A DNA stretch of 64,000 nt from Cladorhizidae sp. MBARI D1340-BT2 (lineage: Eukaryota > Porifera > Demospongiae > Poecilosclerida > Cladorhizidae). The notes below the pieces were generated by a model. That model saw only the letters and a program-made list of their open reading frames with translations, was not told the origin of the DNA and made no database searches. Positions 1 through 12,000 of this stretch are shown here, piece after piece (position 1 is the stretch's first letter; the number at the start of each line of letters is the position of its first letter). The stretch is taken from NCBI GenBank assembly GCA_028752905.1, contig JAQNBH010000007.1, positions 12,374,919 through 12,438,918 of the forward strand, written 5' to 3'. The translations under genes were made by a program, and so were the position numbers.

Positions 1-60
1 TAACAACATCCTCACATGGCAGAACTTCTCTAACAACAGCCTCACATGGCAGGACTTCTC
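1..60. repeat. 30-bp direct duplication at window edge
   Basis: Bases 1-30 and 31-60 are two near-identical 30-bp units sharing the core CCTCACATGGCAG. They may be the end of a tandem array lying outside the window, or a duplication within the coding relic that follows. Confidence 0.6.
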
Positions 61-3000
61 CAACAAGTATATAAAAGAACATAAGACTAGAGACTATCTT
101 ATACAATGCAGAGAACTAAGAGCTGATACCACAATCAGAAATGCAGCCACAAGGAAAAAGGACAACAGAATCTTTGCCCTTGTCAGCAGAGATCTTGTAG
201 CTGCTGAAGGTCATTACCATATGTCTTGTTACCGAGATTACACCAGATGTTTGGATACAGCAAAAACTGTGAGTAGAGAAGAAGGCACTGGTCACTATGT
301 ATGTAGCTGCCTTGGAAAAGTCATACAATGAGCTCTTCCTTTTCATCAGAACAAATCTGTTTGTTTCCCCTCGAGTGATGACTAGGGTCGAATTATCTGC
401 TAGACTGACTGCATCAATGCACACTTGTGGTATAGATGCTATTAAAGATTCAACCAAGAAACATATCCCTCGGACATTAGAGAGTGAGTTCGGTGTATCA
501 TTGCACGTCTATCCCGACAAAAAAAGAGGGAACTATTTATCTTTCCAGACAACTTGACAATGTGTGAACTAGCTAAAGAAAATCTGTCCTTAAGATCACA
601 ATTATGTCAGCTAGAAAGCATTACAAGTGAAGACATTGTAGGCAAAACAGCATTGCAGTTGAGGGCTGACATCAAGAGACAAACGATTTCTAAGGCCTGG
701 CCCCCACAAGTTGATCCTGAAATTGAGGAAAGCATTATTCCACAGTCAGTCAGTCTCTTTTTGTGCCAGGCAATGGTGGCCACAGCCAGGCAGCCCAGAA
801 AGTGAAGCGGTTGATCTGGTCATTAGCTAGTGACATCGTGTATGCTGTCACTGGTGGCAAGGCCAAACCGCCGAAGCACATCATGCTACCATTTGCAGTC
901 AAGTCTTTGACGGGAAATGTAGAGCTGATACAAATCCTCAACAGACTTGGTCACAGTGTCTCGTATTCTCAGATGGAAGAGATAGATACAGCACTCTGTC
1001 TTCAAAAGGTGTCTGGCAGGAGGTGACATAGCCCTTCCATCCAATATCCATCCTGGTGTGTTCACAACCCTAGCCTGGGACAACATTGACAGATTGGAGG
1101 AGACGGTCAGTGGAGAGGGAACATCACACAGAGTAAATGGGATTGCCATCCAAGAAAGACCAACCGAGCCAATGCCTGCAAAGATCCTTCAGTTTCCAAA
1201 ATGAAGAAGAGAAGTATTTCTGCAATGTTGCCTGTGCTCCCACCATACAATGTTGGAAAACGAGCTGGACCTCCCCAAAGTAAGAGTGTATATGTCCACG
1301 CCACAGAAGAAACAAACTCTGCTAGGAAGAAGAACTTCATCTGGCTTATGGCATGCATGTCAGATAAAGAACAACAATCTATTAGTGGGTGGACAGGTTT
1401 CAAGATATTAACCCGAGATGAAGTGACAGTTACCCAAGACAGTGTTGGATACCTACCTACTATCAATGCTCCAGCCACACAGATGTCTACTGTACATGAA
1501 GTCCTCAACCAGTCACTAGCAATCATGCAATCTTTACACCTTGGGAAGATTATCTGTGTCTTTGATCAGGCTCTGTATGAAAAGGCTGTGAAGATCACGT
1601 GGAAGCATCCTGACAAATTTCAGGCTACAATCATCATTAGGCTTGGAGTTTTCCACACGATTTGTATGTTTCTGTCTACAATTGGAAAACGATTTCAAGA
1701 TACTGGACTGAGGGACCTCTGTGTAGAGTCTGGGGTGATAGCAGAAGGCTCCATTGCTGGTGTAATGGATGGAAGGAAGTACAATCGTGCAGTCAGACTT
1801 CACAAGCTGGTGTATGAAGGTCTCCTTCGTCTGGCCATGGAAAGGCTTCCTGCCATGGTTAGAAGTTCATCATGATGTTGTCCATATGAAGGAAACACTC
1901 AATGAGATGTGCAAAGATGTATCACAGGCATCCTTAGTTATGGTTGTCAACTCCAAACTGCATTGCCTCTGCTAATCCATTTTCTAATTTACCACCATAA
2001 ATTTCACACCGAGTCTATTTATGACTGTTGCCAGTGGCACTAAATATGTTGCTCTACTGGGCAACTTCCTTGTCCAGTTCGAAACTTTCTTCTTGGGCAT
2101 GTCTTCTCCAGTTTCCAATATTATGTAAACTCATCGTCCAACTTTGTCAACAACAACTCATGTGCCAGGATCTTAGAGCTGTTAGACTATCTCCAGTTCC
2201 TTAGAGAAAGCAATGGCTGGCTGTCATCATTCTGGATGTCCTATGTGGATATTTGTTGGGGCTGATTAGAGCATCACGAGAAGGAGACTGGCTGCTGCAT
2301 CTTGCATCTATCCATGCTCTGATACCTTGCTGCTTTGCCTATGACAGGTTAAATTATGCACAGTATCTACCTTACTACTATGCAAAGATGTCCCAGTTAC
2401 CTACTACAAACCCAGAAATGCATGAGAAATTCATGCATGGTGGCTTCTCAGTTCAACTTGGCCACTCAAACCCCTTTGACAGGATCCCTGTTGATCAAAC
2501 CATCGAGGAGACAGTAAACAAGGACACACAGACACCAGGGGGAACTAAGGGGTTCAGTCTAAAGCCTGGAGCAGTTGCCAAGTACTACATGACTGCTGAA
2601 TACAGAAGAGAGTAACTCAGGAAACTGAGGGATATGATAGACAAAGGCAGTTCAAATCGGTCTCATCATGACTTGCAGTGTCCAAGAATCAAGAAGGATG
2701 AGAAAGACGTCCAATCTCTTGTTGACTTGATGGAAAATGACTGGCTGAACCTGATGTGTCCATAGGAGTCTGATTTGGTTAGCTTATCCACATGAATTGT
2801 GACACCTCCAAATGTAGCTAATGATTTGTTGAGGGGCTTTGAGACAGGAGCAATACCATGCAGAGTTTCAAAGAAAGTCGACTAGACAAAGATCAACCCA
2901 TCAACAAACTCCATGACAAAATGACCAAACTCAACTTGAAAACTTTCACTGATGCTAACATAAAGAAAGTTCATGCAAACAAAGCACTTGATGTGGTTCT

Positions 3001-4470
3001 GGAAGCAGAGAGAAAGCTGTTTGGACAAATGATCTTGGTTGCTGAGAGCCGAAAGCTGCAAATGAAAGATGTCTTGGCCCACCCTCTGGGGCCTCTACCT
3101 TGGACAGGCAAATGTTGATGGGTCTTTAAGAAAGACCAACAAGGCTTCACTTGCTAAAGAACTAGAAAAGGTTGTTTCCCCTGCTGATGAAATCCTAAAT
3201 GAATCAACCTGCATCATTGACGGCATGAGCCTGGTGCAGAAGAGGAATGGCAATAGCAAAACATTTTCACAGCTTGCAGAATCTGTTTTGCAGCTTGTCT
3301 TGATTGAAGGCACACACAGTCCAAGGATTGATGTGGTTTTTGATGTCTATCACGATAGGTCAATCAAAGATGCTGAAAGATGCAACCGTGGAGCTGCAAG
3401 CCCAACTATACAGTACAAAAAAATTACAGGAGGCCACACCATCCAGCAGTGGAGCAAGTTCCTGTACAGCCCCGACAACAAAACTAGCCTGTTAAATTTC
3501 TAGTAGATGAATGGAAAACGACAATCCAACGAAAAAAGCTAGGTGCGAAGATACTGTATGCTACCTGCGAGGAGAAATGTTATCGGATGACAAGAGATGA
3601 CTGGATGGAAGCCCCGGAGCTGCATTCAACCCAAGAAGAAGCAGACACCCGGCATGCCTTGCATGCTGCTAAGTGTGGTTCAAAGGCAGTGATAGTTACA
3701 GCTGAAGACACTGATGTTTTGGTGCTCTGCCTTGGTTTCCACAAAATCATTCCATGTCCTATTTACCAGAAGTGTGGCACCCACAGAATCGCACACGGTT
3801 GATTGATATAAGCAAACTAGGCAGCGCATTACGCATTACGAGAAGGAATCTGTGACAGTCTAATCGGCCTTCACGCTTTTACAGGGTGTACAGTGAGTGC
3901 ATTTGCCGGTCATGGGAAACTGGGAGCCCTAAAACTGCTGAAGAAAAACATCACTTACCAGAAGACTTTGAGCCAACTTGGCCAGACTTGGGATGTACCT
4001 TCGGACTTAGTTCACAAATTACAGCAGTTTACCTGTAACATGTACGCTTCAGGAACTAGCACTAGCAAGGTGAATGACCTCCGCTACCAAATATTTAGTG
4101 CCAAAAGAGGAGCGGCAGACTCTAGCCAGCTTCCACCATGCAGAGAGTGCCGCTTTCTCCATGTTCTTCGTGCCAATTAGCAGGCTAGAATCTGGAGATG
4201 CTCTCTGCAAACTCACCCTTCCATACCAGACCCTACCATGAATGGCTGGCTGACCGGTAATGATGCAATTAACTGGATGCGCACTCCACCTGCACCAGAT
4301 GTAGTCCTTGCCATGATAGGTGTGTGCGCAGGTGCAAACTCCCAGACTGCACTTGTCTTAGCAATGGACTAAAATTCTGCAAGCTTCAAAACTGCACTAA
4401 TCAAAAGCAGGAGGAAGAATCCGTGGCCACATTTGAGCCAGAAAGCTCTGATGAAGACTCTGAAGATTAA
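61..4470 (+). pseudogene. Broken multicopy gene with FEN/XPG-like nuclease domain
   Basis: A single ancient reading frame can be followed in pieces on the + strand with frame changes and stops between them: about 95-330 (ending in a HYHMSCYRDYTR block), 554-1025, 1201-1875, 2253-2615, 2858-3118, 3069-3503, 3587-3802, 3880-4180 and 4320-4470. The last piece is a Cys-rich tail (CKLPDCTCLSNG, then an acidic end) and stops at 4468-4470. I recognise the whole as a large uncharacterised protein family that occurs in many copies in cnidarian and other animal genomes, probably carried by a mobile element. The segment 3060-4000 has the order of acidic motifs of FEN1/XPG nucleases: IIDGMSL (3213-3233), DVVFDVY (about 3330-3350), EEADTR, TAEDTDVL (about 3700-3723), then HAFTGC...SAFAGHGK resembling a helix-hairpin-helix region. 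The nuclease reading is my inference. No terminal repeats were seen. It probably lies in an upstream intron of the Canopy gene. Confidence 0.8.
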
Positions 4471-5063
4471 TATATAAGTATACAGTGTTCTCTGTGTTGG
4501 TTTTCCTGTGTATTGTTATTGTATTGTGTATTGTTAAACTCTTAGTGGTTTGATCATTGTCATATGAATCAGAGTGAACATTTACTAAGTGGTTCTGAAT
4601 ATTCCATGGTTTTGAGAGTGCCGCTGCAGTTCAAAAAAATTACTTGAAGTAATTCTTTTCCCCCGTGAATTATGCTGACTTGTGCTGAACTACAGAACGA
4701 ACAAAGTGTGAGAGATGTATAGTACATATATACCTACTGTATACTATAGTATACTAATTTTCTCCAAAATAATGTTGTAATTTTCATGTTGACCATAGCT
4801 ATATACAGGGGAAAACTGTTTTGTTGTTTGTTTTGAAACAATAAATCACCAAACTGCTATGATCCAACAGATGCCAAATATTGTCGGCATCGCTCTGGCG
4901 GATAAAGGTCATGTTCTCAGATGCTGATAACAACCAATCAGCTACCATCCTGAGATTGCTATCATATCAGAACCTAAACTACAGATGTATAGCAAGTTAA
5001 AAATGGCATTTAGACTTTGTCCCCCTGAGTGGTACTGGTTCAGGAAAATTTGCATCCTAGCCC
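4471..5063. other. AT-rich stretch, no gene seen
   Basis: This 590-bp stretch follows the Cys-rich tail of the relic. It contains TATA-rich and poly-A-signal-like sequence (AATAAA at about 4849) but no reading frame or exon with family similarity. It may include the 3' end of the mobile element. Confidence 0.5.
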
Positions 5064-5563
5064 ATGGATGGCATATGGTGGCCTCTCACACAACTAGCAG
5101 CTCTGGTGTCCTTGTGTTATAGGCTGGCATATATGGTGGCCTCTCACACAACTAGCAGCTCTGGTGTCCTTGTGTTATAGGCTGGCATATATGGTGGCCT
5201 CTCACACAACTAGCAGCTCTGGTGTCCTTGTATTATAGGCTGGCATATATGGTGGCCTCTCACACAACTAGCAGCTCTGATGTCCTTGTGTTATAGGCTG
5301 GCATATATGGAGGCCTCTCACACAACTAGCAGCTCTGATGTCCTTGTGTTATAGGCTGGCATATATGGTGGCCTCTCACACAACTAGCAGCTCTGGTGTC
5401 CTTGTGTTATAGGCTGGCATATATGGTGGCCTCTCACACAACTAGCAGCTCTGGTGTCCTTGTGTTATAGGCTGGCATATATGGTGGCCTCTCACACAAC
5501 TAGCAGCTCTGGTGTCCTTGTGTTATAGGCTGGCATATATGGTGGCCTCTCACACAACTAGCA
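5064..5563. repeat. 58-bp minisatellite, about 8.6 copies
   Basis: The unit has cores GGCTGGCATATATGGTGG and CACACAACTAGCAGCTCTG. Successive GGCTGGCATA starts are 58 bp apart (5122, 5180 and so on). The first copy is diverged; later copies differ by one or two substitutions. Confidence 0.95.
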
Positions 5564-5841
5564 TGTTTAAAACTTCCCATACACTCGGCTTGGTCTTCCC
5601 GCGAGTTGATATGGCCACACCCACTCACCAACTTCTGAACACTGCTCGTGTTGGTCAAGGGCAAATTCATCAATCAATATTTTGACTGCCAATATTTCCA
5701 GTCTGCTACATGCCATCATAGACACCGGTGGACTTCATCCTAACACATCCTTACCTCTCATAAGAATTGTCTTCATCTAAAACACAATGAGGTGTAACTG
5801 GTTGCTAATTATCTACAGTCCCTTCTTCTTTCCCTTCATAG

Positions 5842-6090
5842 AGGGGTAATTTCCGTATGGACTCCCGCGGCAGACAGAGTGGACTGAACCACTTTAAGTA
5901 CGCGGGGAGCGAGGGACATGTGTTCGAGCTGCTGGAGACCGTCTGCGAGAATATGAAGAACTACGGGGAGACCTCCGATCCCAAGACAGGAGAGAAGGGG
6001 TACATTAGGATCAACTCCAGGGACGGGGAGAGCATCACTATCTCCAACGTCAACTTCAGCGCTGGAGGAACGGAAGAACTGAAAGCAGCT
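5842..6090 (+). CDS. CNPY2: Canopy exon (first in window)
   Basis: The acceptor is CCCTTCATAG ending at 5841 and the donor is GTAAGT at 6091. The exon encodes 83 codons and ends in phase 0 with EELKAA. It carries the ELLETVCENMK helix and the DPKTGEKGY segment typical of Canopy proteins. Upstream phase is probably 0. Confidence 0.92.
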
Positions 6091-9000
6091 GTAAGTTTTA
6101 TGTACATGTAGTATACACATGTTTATCACACTGGCAACCCACTTCTACCTGTCTCAATCAACCCAGTGTGGTGTTAGTCAAGTGTGTGTCCCCGCTATTG
6201 TCAACCTACTTCATCCTGAGTGTGGTGTTGGTCCAGTGTATGTCCCCATATAGCTGAACTGGCCGTTAGACACGAATTAAACCAATATCAACCTCAGCAA
6301 CACCGGTCACAATAATATGCCAGTTCACAGACAGAAGATGCATCTAGCGTCTATAAGAACATCTTCCTAGTTGCATCACACAGCATGTGTCTCTTGTGAA
6401 CTGGCCTTTAGACTGAAAAGCACTTCACAGCACTATTTTCAGCCTGCTCAGCCAGTGTGGCTTTGGTCCAGTGTGTGTCACCATAGAGCTATTGTCAACC
6501 TACTTCAACCTGCCTCAGCCCAGTGTGGTGTTGGTCCAGTGTGTGTCCCCATAGAGCTATTGTCAACCCAGTGTGGTTTTGGTCCAGTGTGTATCCCCAT
6601 AGAGCTAAATTGTCAACCTACTTCAACCTGCCTCAACCCAGTGTGGCGTTGGTCCAGTGTGTGTCCCCATAGAGCTATTGTCAGCCTACTTCAACCTACA
6701 TACCTCAACCCAGTGTGGTGTTAGTCCAGTGTGTGTCCCCATAGAGCTATTGTCAACCTACTTCAACCTGCCTCAACCCAGTGTGGTGTTGGTCCAGTGT
6801 GTGTCCCCATAGAGCTATTGTCAACCTACTTCAACCTGCCTCAACCCAGTGTGGGGTTAGTCCAGTGTGCCCCCATAGAGCTATTGTCAACCTACTTCAA
6901 CCTGCCTCAGCCCAGTGTGGTGTTGGTCCAGTGTGTGTCCCCATAGAGCTAAATTGTCAACCTACTTCAACCTGCCTCAACCCAGTGTGGCATTGGTCCA
7001 ACTGTGTGTCCCCATAGAGCTATTGTCAGCCTACTTCAACCTGCCTCAACCCAGTGTGGTGTTGGTCCAGTGTGTGTCTCCATAGAGCTATTGTCAACCT
7101 ACTTCAACCTGCCCTAACCCAGTGTGGTGTTGGGCCAGTGTGTGTCCCCATAGAGCTATTGTCAACCTACTTCAACCTGCCCTAACCCAGTGTGGTGTTG
7201 GTCCAGTGTGTATCCCCATAGAGCTATTGTCAACCTACTTCAACCTGCCTCAACCCAGTGTGGTGTTGGTCCAGTGTGTGTCCCCATAGAGCTATTGTCA
7301 ACCTACTTCAACCTGCCTCAACCCAGTGTGGGGTTAGTCCAGTGTGCCCCCATAGAGCTATTGTCAACCTACTTCAACCTGCCTCAGCCCAGTGTGGTGT
7401 TGGTCCAGTGTGTGTCCCCATAGAGCTATTGTCAACCCAGTGTGGTGTTGGTCCAGTGTGTATCCCCATAGAGCTAAATTGTCAACCTACTTCAACCTGC
7501 CTCAACCCAGTGTGGCGTTGGTCCAGTGTGTGTCCCCATAGAGCTATTGTCAGCCTACTTCAACCTACATACCTCAACCCAGTGTGGTGTTGGTCCAGCT
7601 ATTGTCAACCTACTTCTACCTGCCTCAACCCAGTGTGGTGTTGGTCCAGTGTGTGTCCCCATAGAGCTATTTTCAACCTACTTCTACCTGCCTCAACCCA
7701 GTGTGGTGTTGGTCCAGTGTGTGTCCCCATAGAGCTATTGTCAACCTACTTCAACCTGCCTCAACCCAGTGTGGTGTTGGTCCAGTGTGTGTCCCCATAG
7801 AGCTATTGTCAACCTACTTCAACCTGCCTCAACCCAGTGTGGTGTTGGTCCAGTGTATGTCCCCATAGAGCTATTGTCAACCTACTTCAACCTGCCTCAA
7901 CCCAGTGTGGTGTTGGTCCAGTGTGTGTCCCCATAGAGCTATTGTCAACCTACTTCAACCTGCCTCAACCCAGTGTGGTGTTCGTCCAGTGTGTGTCCCC
8001 ATATAGAGCTATTGTCAACCTACTTCAACCTGCCTCAACCCAGTGCGGTGTTGGTCCAGTGTGTGTCCCCATAGAGCTATTGTCAACCTACTTCAACCTG
8101 CCTCAACCCAGTGTGGTGTTGGTCCAGTGTGTGTCCCCATAGAGCTATTGTCAACCTACTTCAACCTGCCTCAACCCAGTGTGGGGTTAGTCCAGTGTGC
8201 CCCCATAGAGCTATTGTCAACCTACTTCAACCTGCCTCAGCCCAGTGTGGTGTTGGTCCAGTGTGTGTCCCCATAGAGCTAAATTGTCAACCTACTTCAA
8301 CCTGCCTCAACCCAGTGTGGCATTGGTCCAACTGTGTGTCCCCATAGAGCTATTGTCAGCCTACTTCAACCTGCCTCAACCCAGTGTGGTGTTGGTCCAG
8401 TGTGTATCCCCATAGAGCTATTGTCAACCTACTTCAACCTGCCTCAACCCAGTGTGGTGTTGGTCCAGTGTGTGTCCCCATAGAGCTATTGTCAACCTAC
8501 TTCAACCTGCCTCAACCCAGTGTGGGGTTAGTCCAGTGTGCCCCCATAGAGCTATTGTCAACCTACTTCAACCTGCCTCAGCCCAGTGTGGTGTTGGTCC
8601 AGTGTGTGTCCCCATAGAGCTATTGTCAACCCAGTGTGGTGTTGGTCCAGTGTGTATCCCCATAGAGCTAAATTGTCAACCTACTTCAACCTGCCTCAAC
8701 CCAGTGTGGCGTTGGTCCAGTGTGTGTCCCCATAGAGCTATTGTCAGCCTACTTCAACCTACATACCTCAACCCAGTGTGGTGTAGGTCCAGCTATTGTC
8801 AACCTACTTCTACCTGCCTCAACCCAGTGTGGTGTTGGTCCAGTGTGTGTCCCCATAGAGCTATTTTCAACCTACTTCTACCTGCCTCAACCCAGTGTGG
8901 TGTTGGTCCAGTGTGTGTCCCCATAGAGCTATTGTCAACCTACTTCAACCTGCCTCAACCCAGTGTGGTGTTGGTCCAGTGTGTGTCCCCATAGAGCTAT

Positions 9001-12000
9001 TGTCAACCTACTTCAACCTGCCTCAACCCAGTGTGGTGTTGGTCCAGTGTATGTCCCCATAGAGCTATTGTCAACCTACTTCAACCTGCCTCAACCCAGT
9101 GTGGTGTTGGTCCAGTGTGTGTCCCCATAGAGCTATTGTCAACCTACTTCAACCTGCCTCAACCCAGTGTGGTGTTGGTCCAGTGTGTGTCCCCATATAG
9201 AGCTATTGTCAACCTACTTCAACCTGCCTCAACCCAGTGCGGTGTTGGTCCAGTGTGTGTCCCCATAGAGCTATTGTCAACCTACTTCAACCTGCCTCAA
9301 CCCAGTGTGGTGTTGGTCCACAGTGTGTGTCCCCATAGAGCTATTGTCAACCTACATGTACTTCAACCTGCCTCAACCCAGTGTGGTGTTGGTCCAGTGT
9401 GTGTCCCCATAGAGCTATTGTCAACCTACTTCAACCTGCCTCAACCCAGTGTGGTGTTGGTCCAGTGTGTGTCCCCATAGATCAACCTACTTCAACCTGC
9501 CTCAACCCAGTGTGGTGTTGGTCCAGTGTGTGTCCCCATAGAGCTATTGTCAACCTACTTCAACCTGCCTCAACCCAGTGCGGTGTTGGTCCAGTGTGTG
9601 TCCCCATAGAGCTATTGTCAACCTACTTCAACCTGCCTCAACCCAGTGTGGTGTTGGTCCACAGTGTGTGTCCCCATAGAGCTATTGTCAACCTACATGT
9701 ACTTCAACCTGCCTCAACCCAGTGTGGTGTTGGTCCAGTGTATGTCCCCATAGAGCTATTGTCAACCTACTTCAACCTGCCTCAACCCAGTGTGGTGTTG
9801 GTCCAGTGTATGTCCTGATAGAGATATTGTCAACCTACTTCAACCTGCCTCCACCCAGTGTGGTGTTGGTCCAGTGTGTGTCCTCATAGAGCTATTGTCG
9901 ACCTTCCTTCTACCTGCCTCAACCCAGTGTGGTGTTGGTCCAGTGTGTGTCCCCATAGAGCTATTTTCAACCTACATCAACCTGCCTCAACCCAGTGTGG
10001 TGTTGGTCCAGTGTGTGTCCCCATAGAGCTATTGTCAACCTACTTCAACCTGCCTCAACCCAGTGTGGTGTTGGTCCAGTGTGTGTCCCCATAGAGCTAT
10101 TGTCAACCTACTTCAACCTGCCTCAACCCAGTGTGGTGTTGGTCCAGTGTGTGTTCCCATAGAGCTATTGTCAACCTACTTCAACCTGCCTCAACCCAGT
10201 GCGGTGTTGGTCCAGTGTGTGTCCCCATAGAGCTATTGTCAACCTACTTCAACCTGCCTCAACCCAGTGTGGTGTTGGTCCACAGTGTGTGTCCCCATAG
10301 AGCTATTGTCAACCTACATGTACTTCAACCTGCCTCAACCCAGTGTGGTGTTGGTCCAGTGTATGTCCCCATAGAGCTATTGTCAACCTACTTCAACCTG
10401 CCTCAACCCAGTGTGGTGTTGGTCCAGTGTATGTCCTGATAGAGATATTGTCAACCTACTTCAACCTGCCTCCACCCAGTGTGGTGTTGGTCCAGTGTGT
10501 GTCCTCATAGAGCTATTGTCGACCTTCCTTCTACCTGCCTCAACCCAGTGTGGTGTTGGTCCAGTGTGTGTCCCCATAGAGCTATTTTCAACCTACATCA
10601 ACCTGCCTCAACCCAGTGTGGTGTTGGTCCAGTGTGTGTCCCCATAGAGCTATTTTCAACCTACATCAACCTGCCTCAACCCAGTGTGGTGTTGGTCCAG
10701 TGTGTGTCCCCATAGAGCTATTGTCAACCTACTTCAACCTGCCTCAACCCAGTGTGGTGTTGGTCCAGTGTGTGTCCCCATAGAGCTATTGTCAACCTAC
10801 TTCAACCTGCCTCAACCCAGTGTGGTGTAGGTCCAGTGTGTGTCCCCATAGAGCTATTGTCCCACAGAATTGAACACAGCTCCTTGGCCCTACCTAGCGC
10901 ATCACAAGGTTAATAATGTTGTGAATGGTACAATAGCTCAACTCTTCCCCCAGCCACACCCTCATGTCTTCCCTGTTACTCGGCACCTTCAGTAAGTGTT
11001 GCCTACACACCTTCAGTAAGTGTTGCCTACACACCTTCAGTAAGTGTTGCCTACACACCTTCAGTAAGTGTTGCCTACACACCTTCAGTAAGTGTTGCCT
11101 ACACACCTTCAGTAAGTGTTGCCTACACACCTTCAGTAAGTGTTGCCTACACACCTTCAGTGAGTGTTGCCTACACAAGTGCATGCTCATCCATGCAGAA
11201 TTGAAAGCAGAGAACACTATAAGGGCAATTTACATTCATTTTCTCAAATGCAATGAGTGTTATCACAAAGAAGGTGTCATTGTCTTGCGATGCAAGAGCG
11301 TGACGGATGTCCTGACAGTGTCTTGTGATGCAAGAGTGTGAGGGATGTCCTGATAATGTCTTGTGATGCAAGAGTGTGAGGGATGTCCTGATAATGTCTT
11401 GTGATGCAAGAGTGTGAGGGATGTCCTGATAATGTCTTGTGATGCAAGAGTGTGAGGGATGTCCTGATAATGTCTTGTGATGCAAGAGTGTGAGGGATGT
11501 CCTGATAATGTCTTGTGATGCAAGAGTGTGAGGGATGTCCTGATAATCTTGTGATGCAAGAGTGTGAGGGATGTCCTGACAGTGTCTTGTGATGCAAGAG
11601 TGTGAGGGATGTCCTGATAATGTCTTGTGATGCAAGAGTGTGAGGGATGTCCTGATAATGTCTTGTGATGCAAGAGTGTGAGGGATGTCCTGACAGTGTC
11701 TTGTGATGCATGAGTGTGAGGGATGTCCTGATAATGTCTTGTGATGCAAGAGCGTGAGGGATGTCCTGATAATGTCTTGTGATGCAAGAGTGTGAGGGAT
11801 GTCCTGATAATGTCTTGTGATGCAAGAGTGTGAGGGATGTCCTGATAATGTCTTGTGATGCAAGAGTGTGAGGGATGTCCTGATAATGTCTTGTGATGCA
11901 AGAGTGTGAGGGATGTCCTGATAATGTCTTGTGATGCAAGAGCATGAGGGCTGTCCTGATAGTGTCTTGTGATGCAAGAGTGTGAGGGATGTCCTGACAG

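Noticed and set aside
5836..6129. 97-codon minus-strand frame opposite the Canopy exon
   Set aside because: Shadow frame; the + strand matches Canopy with correct splice sites.
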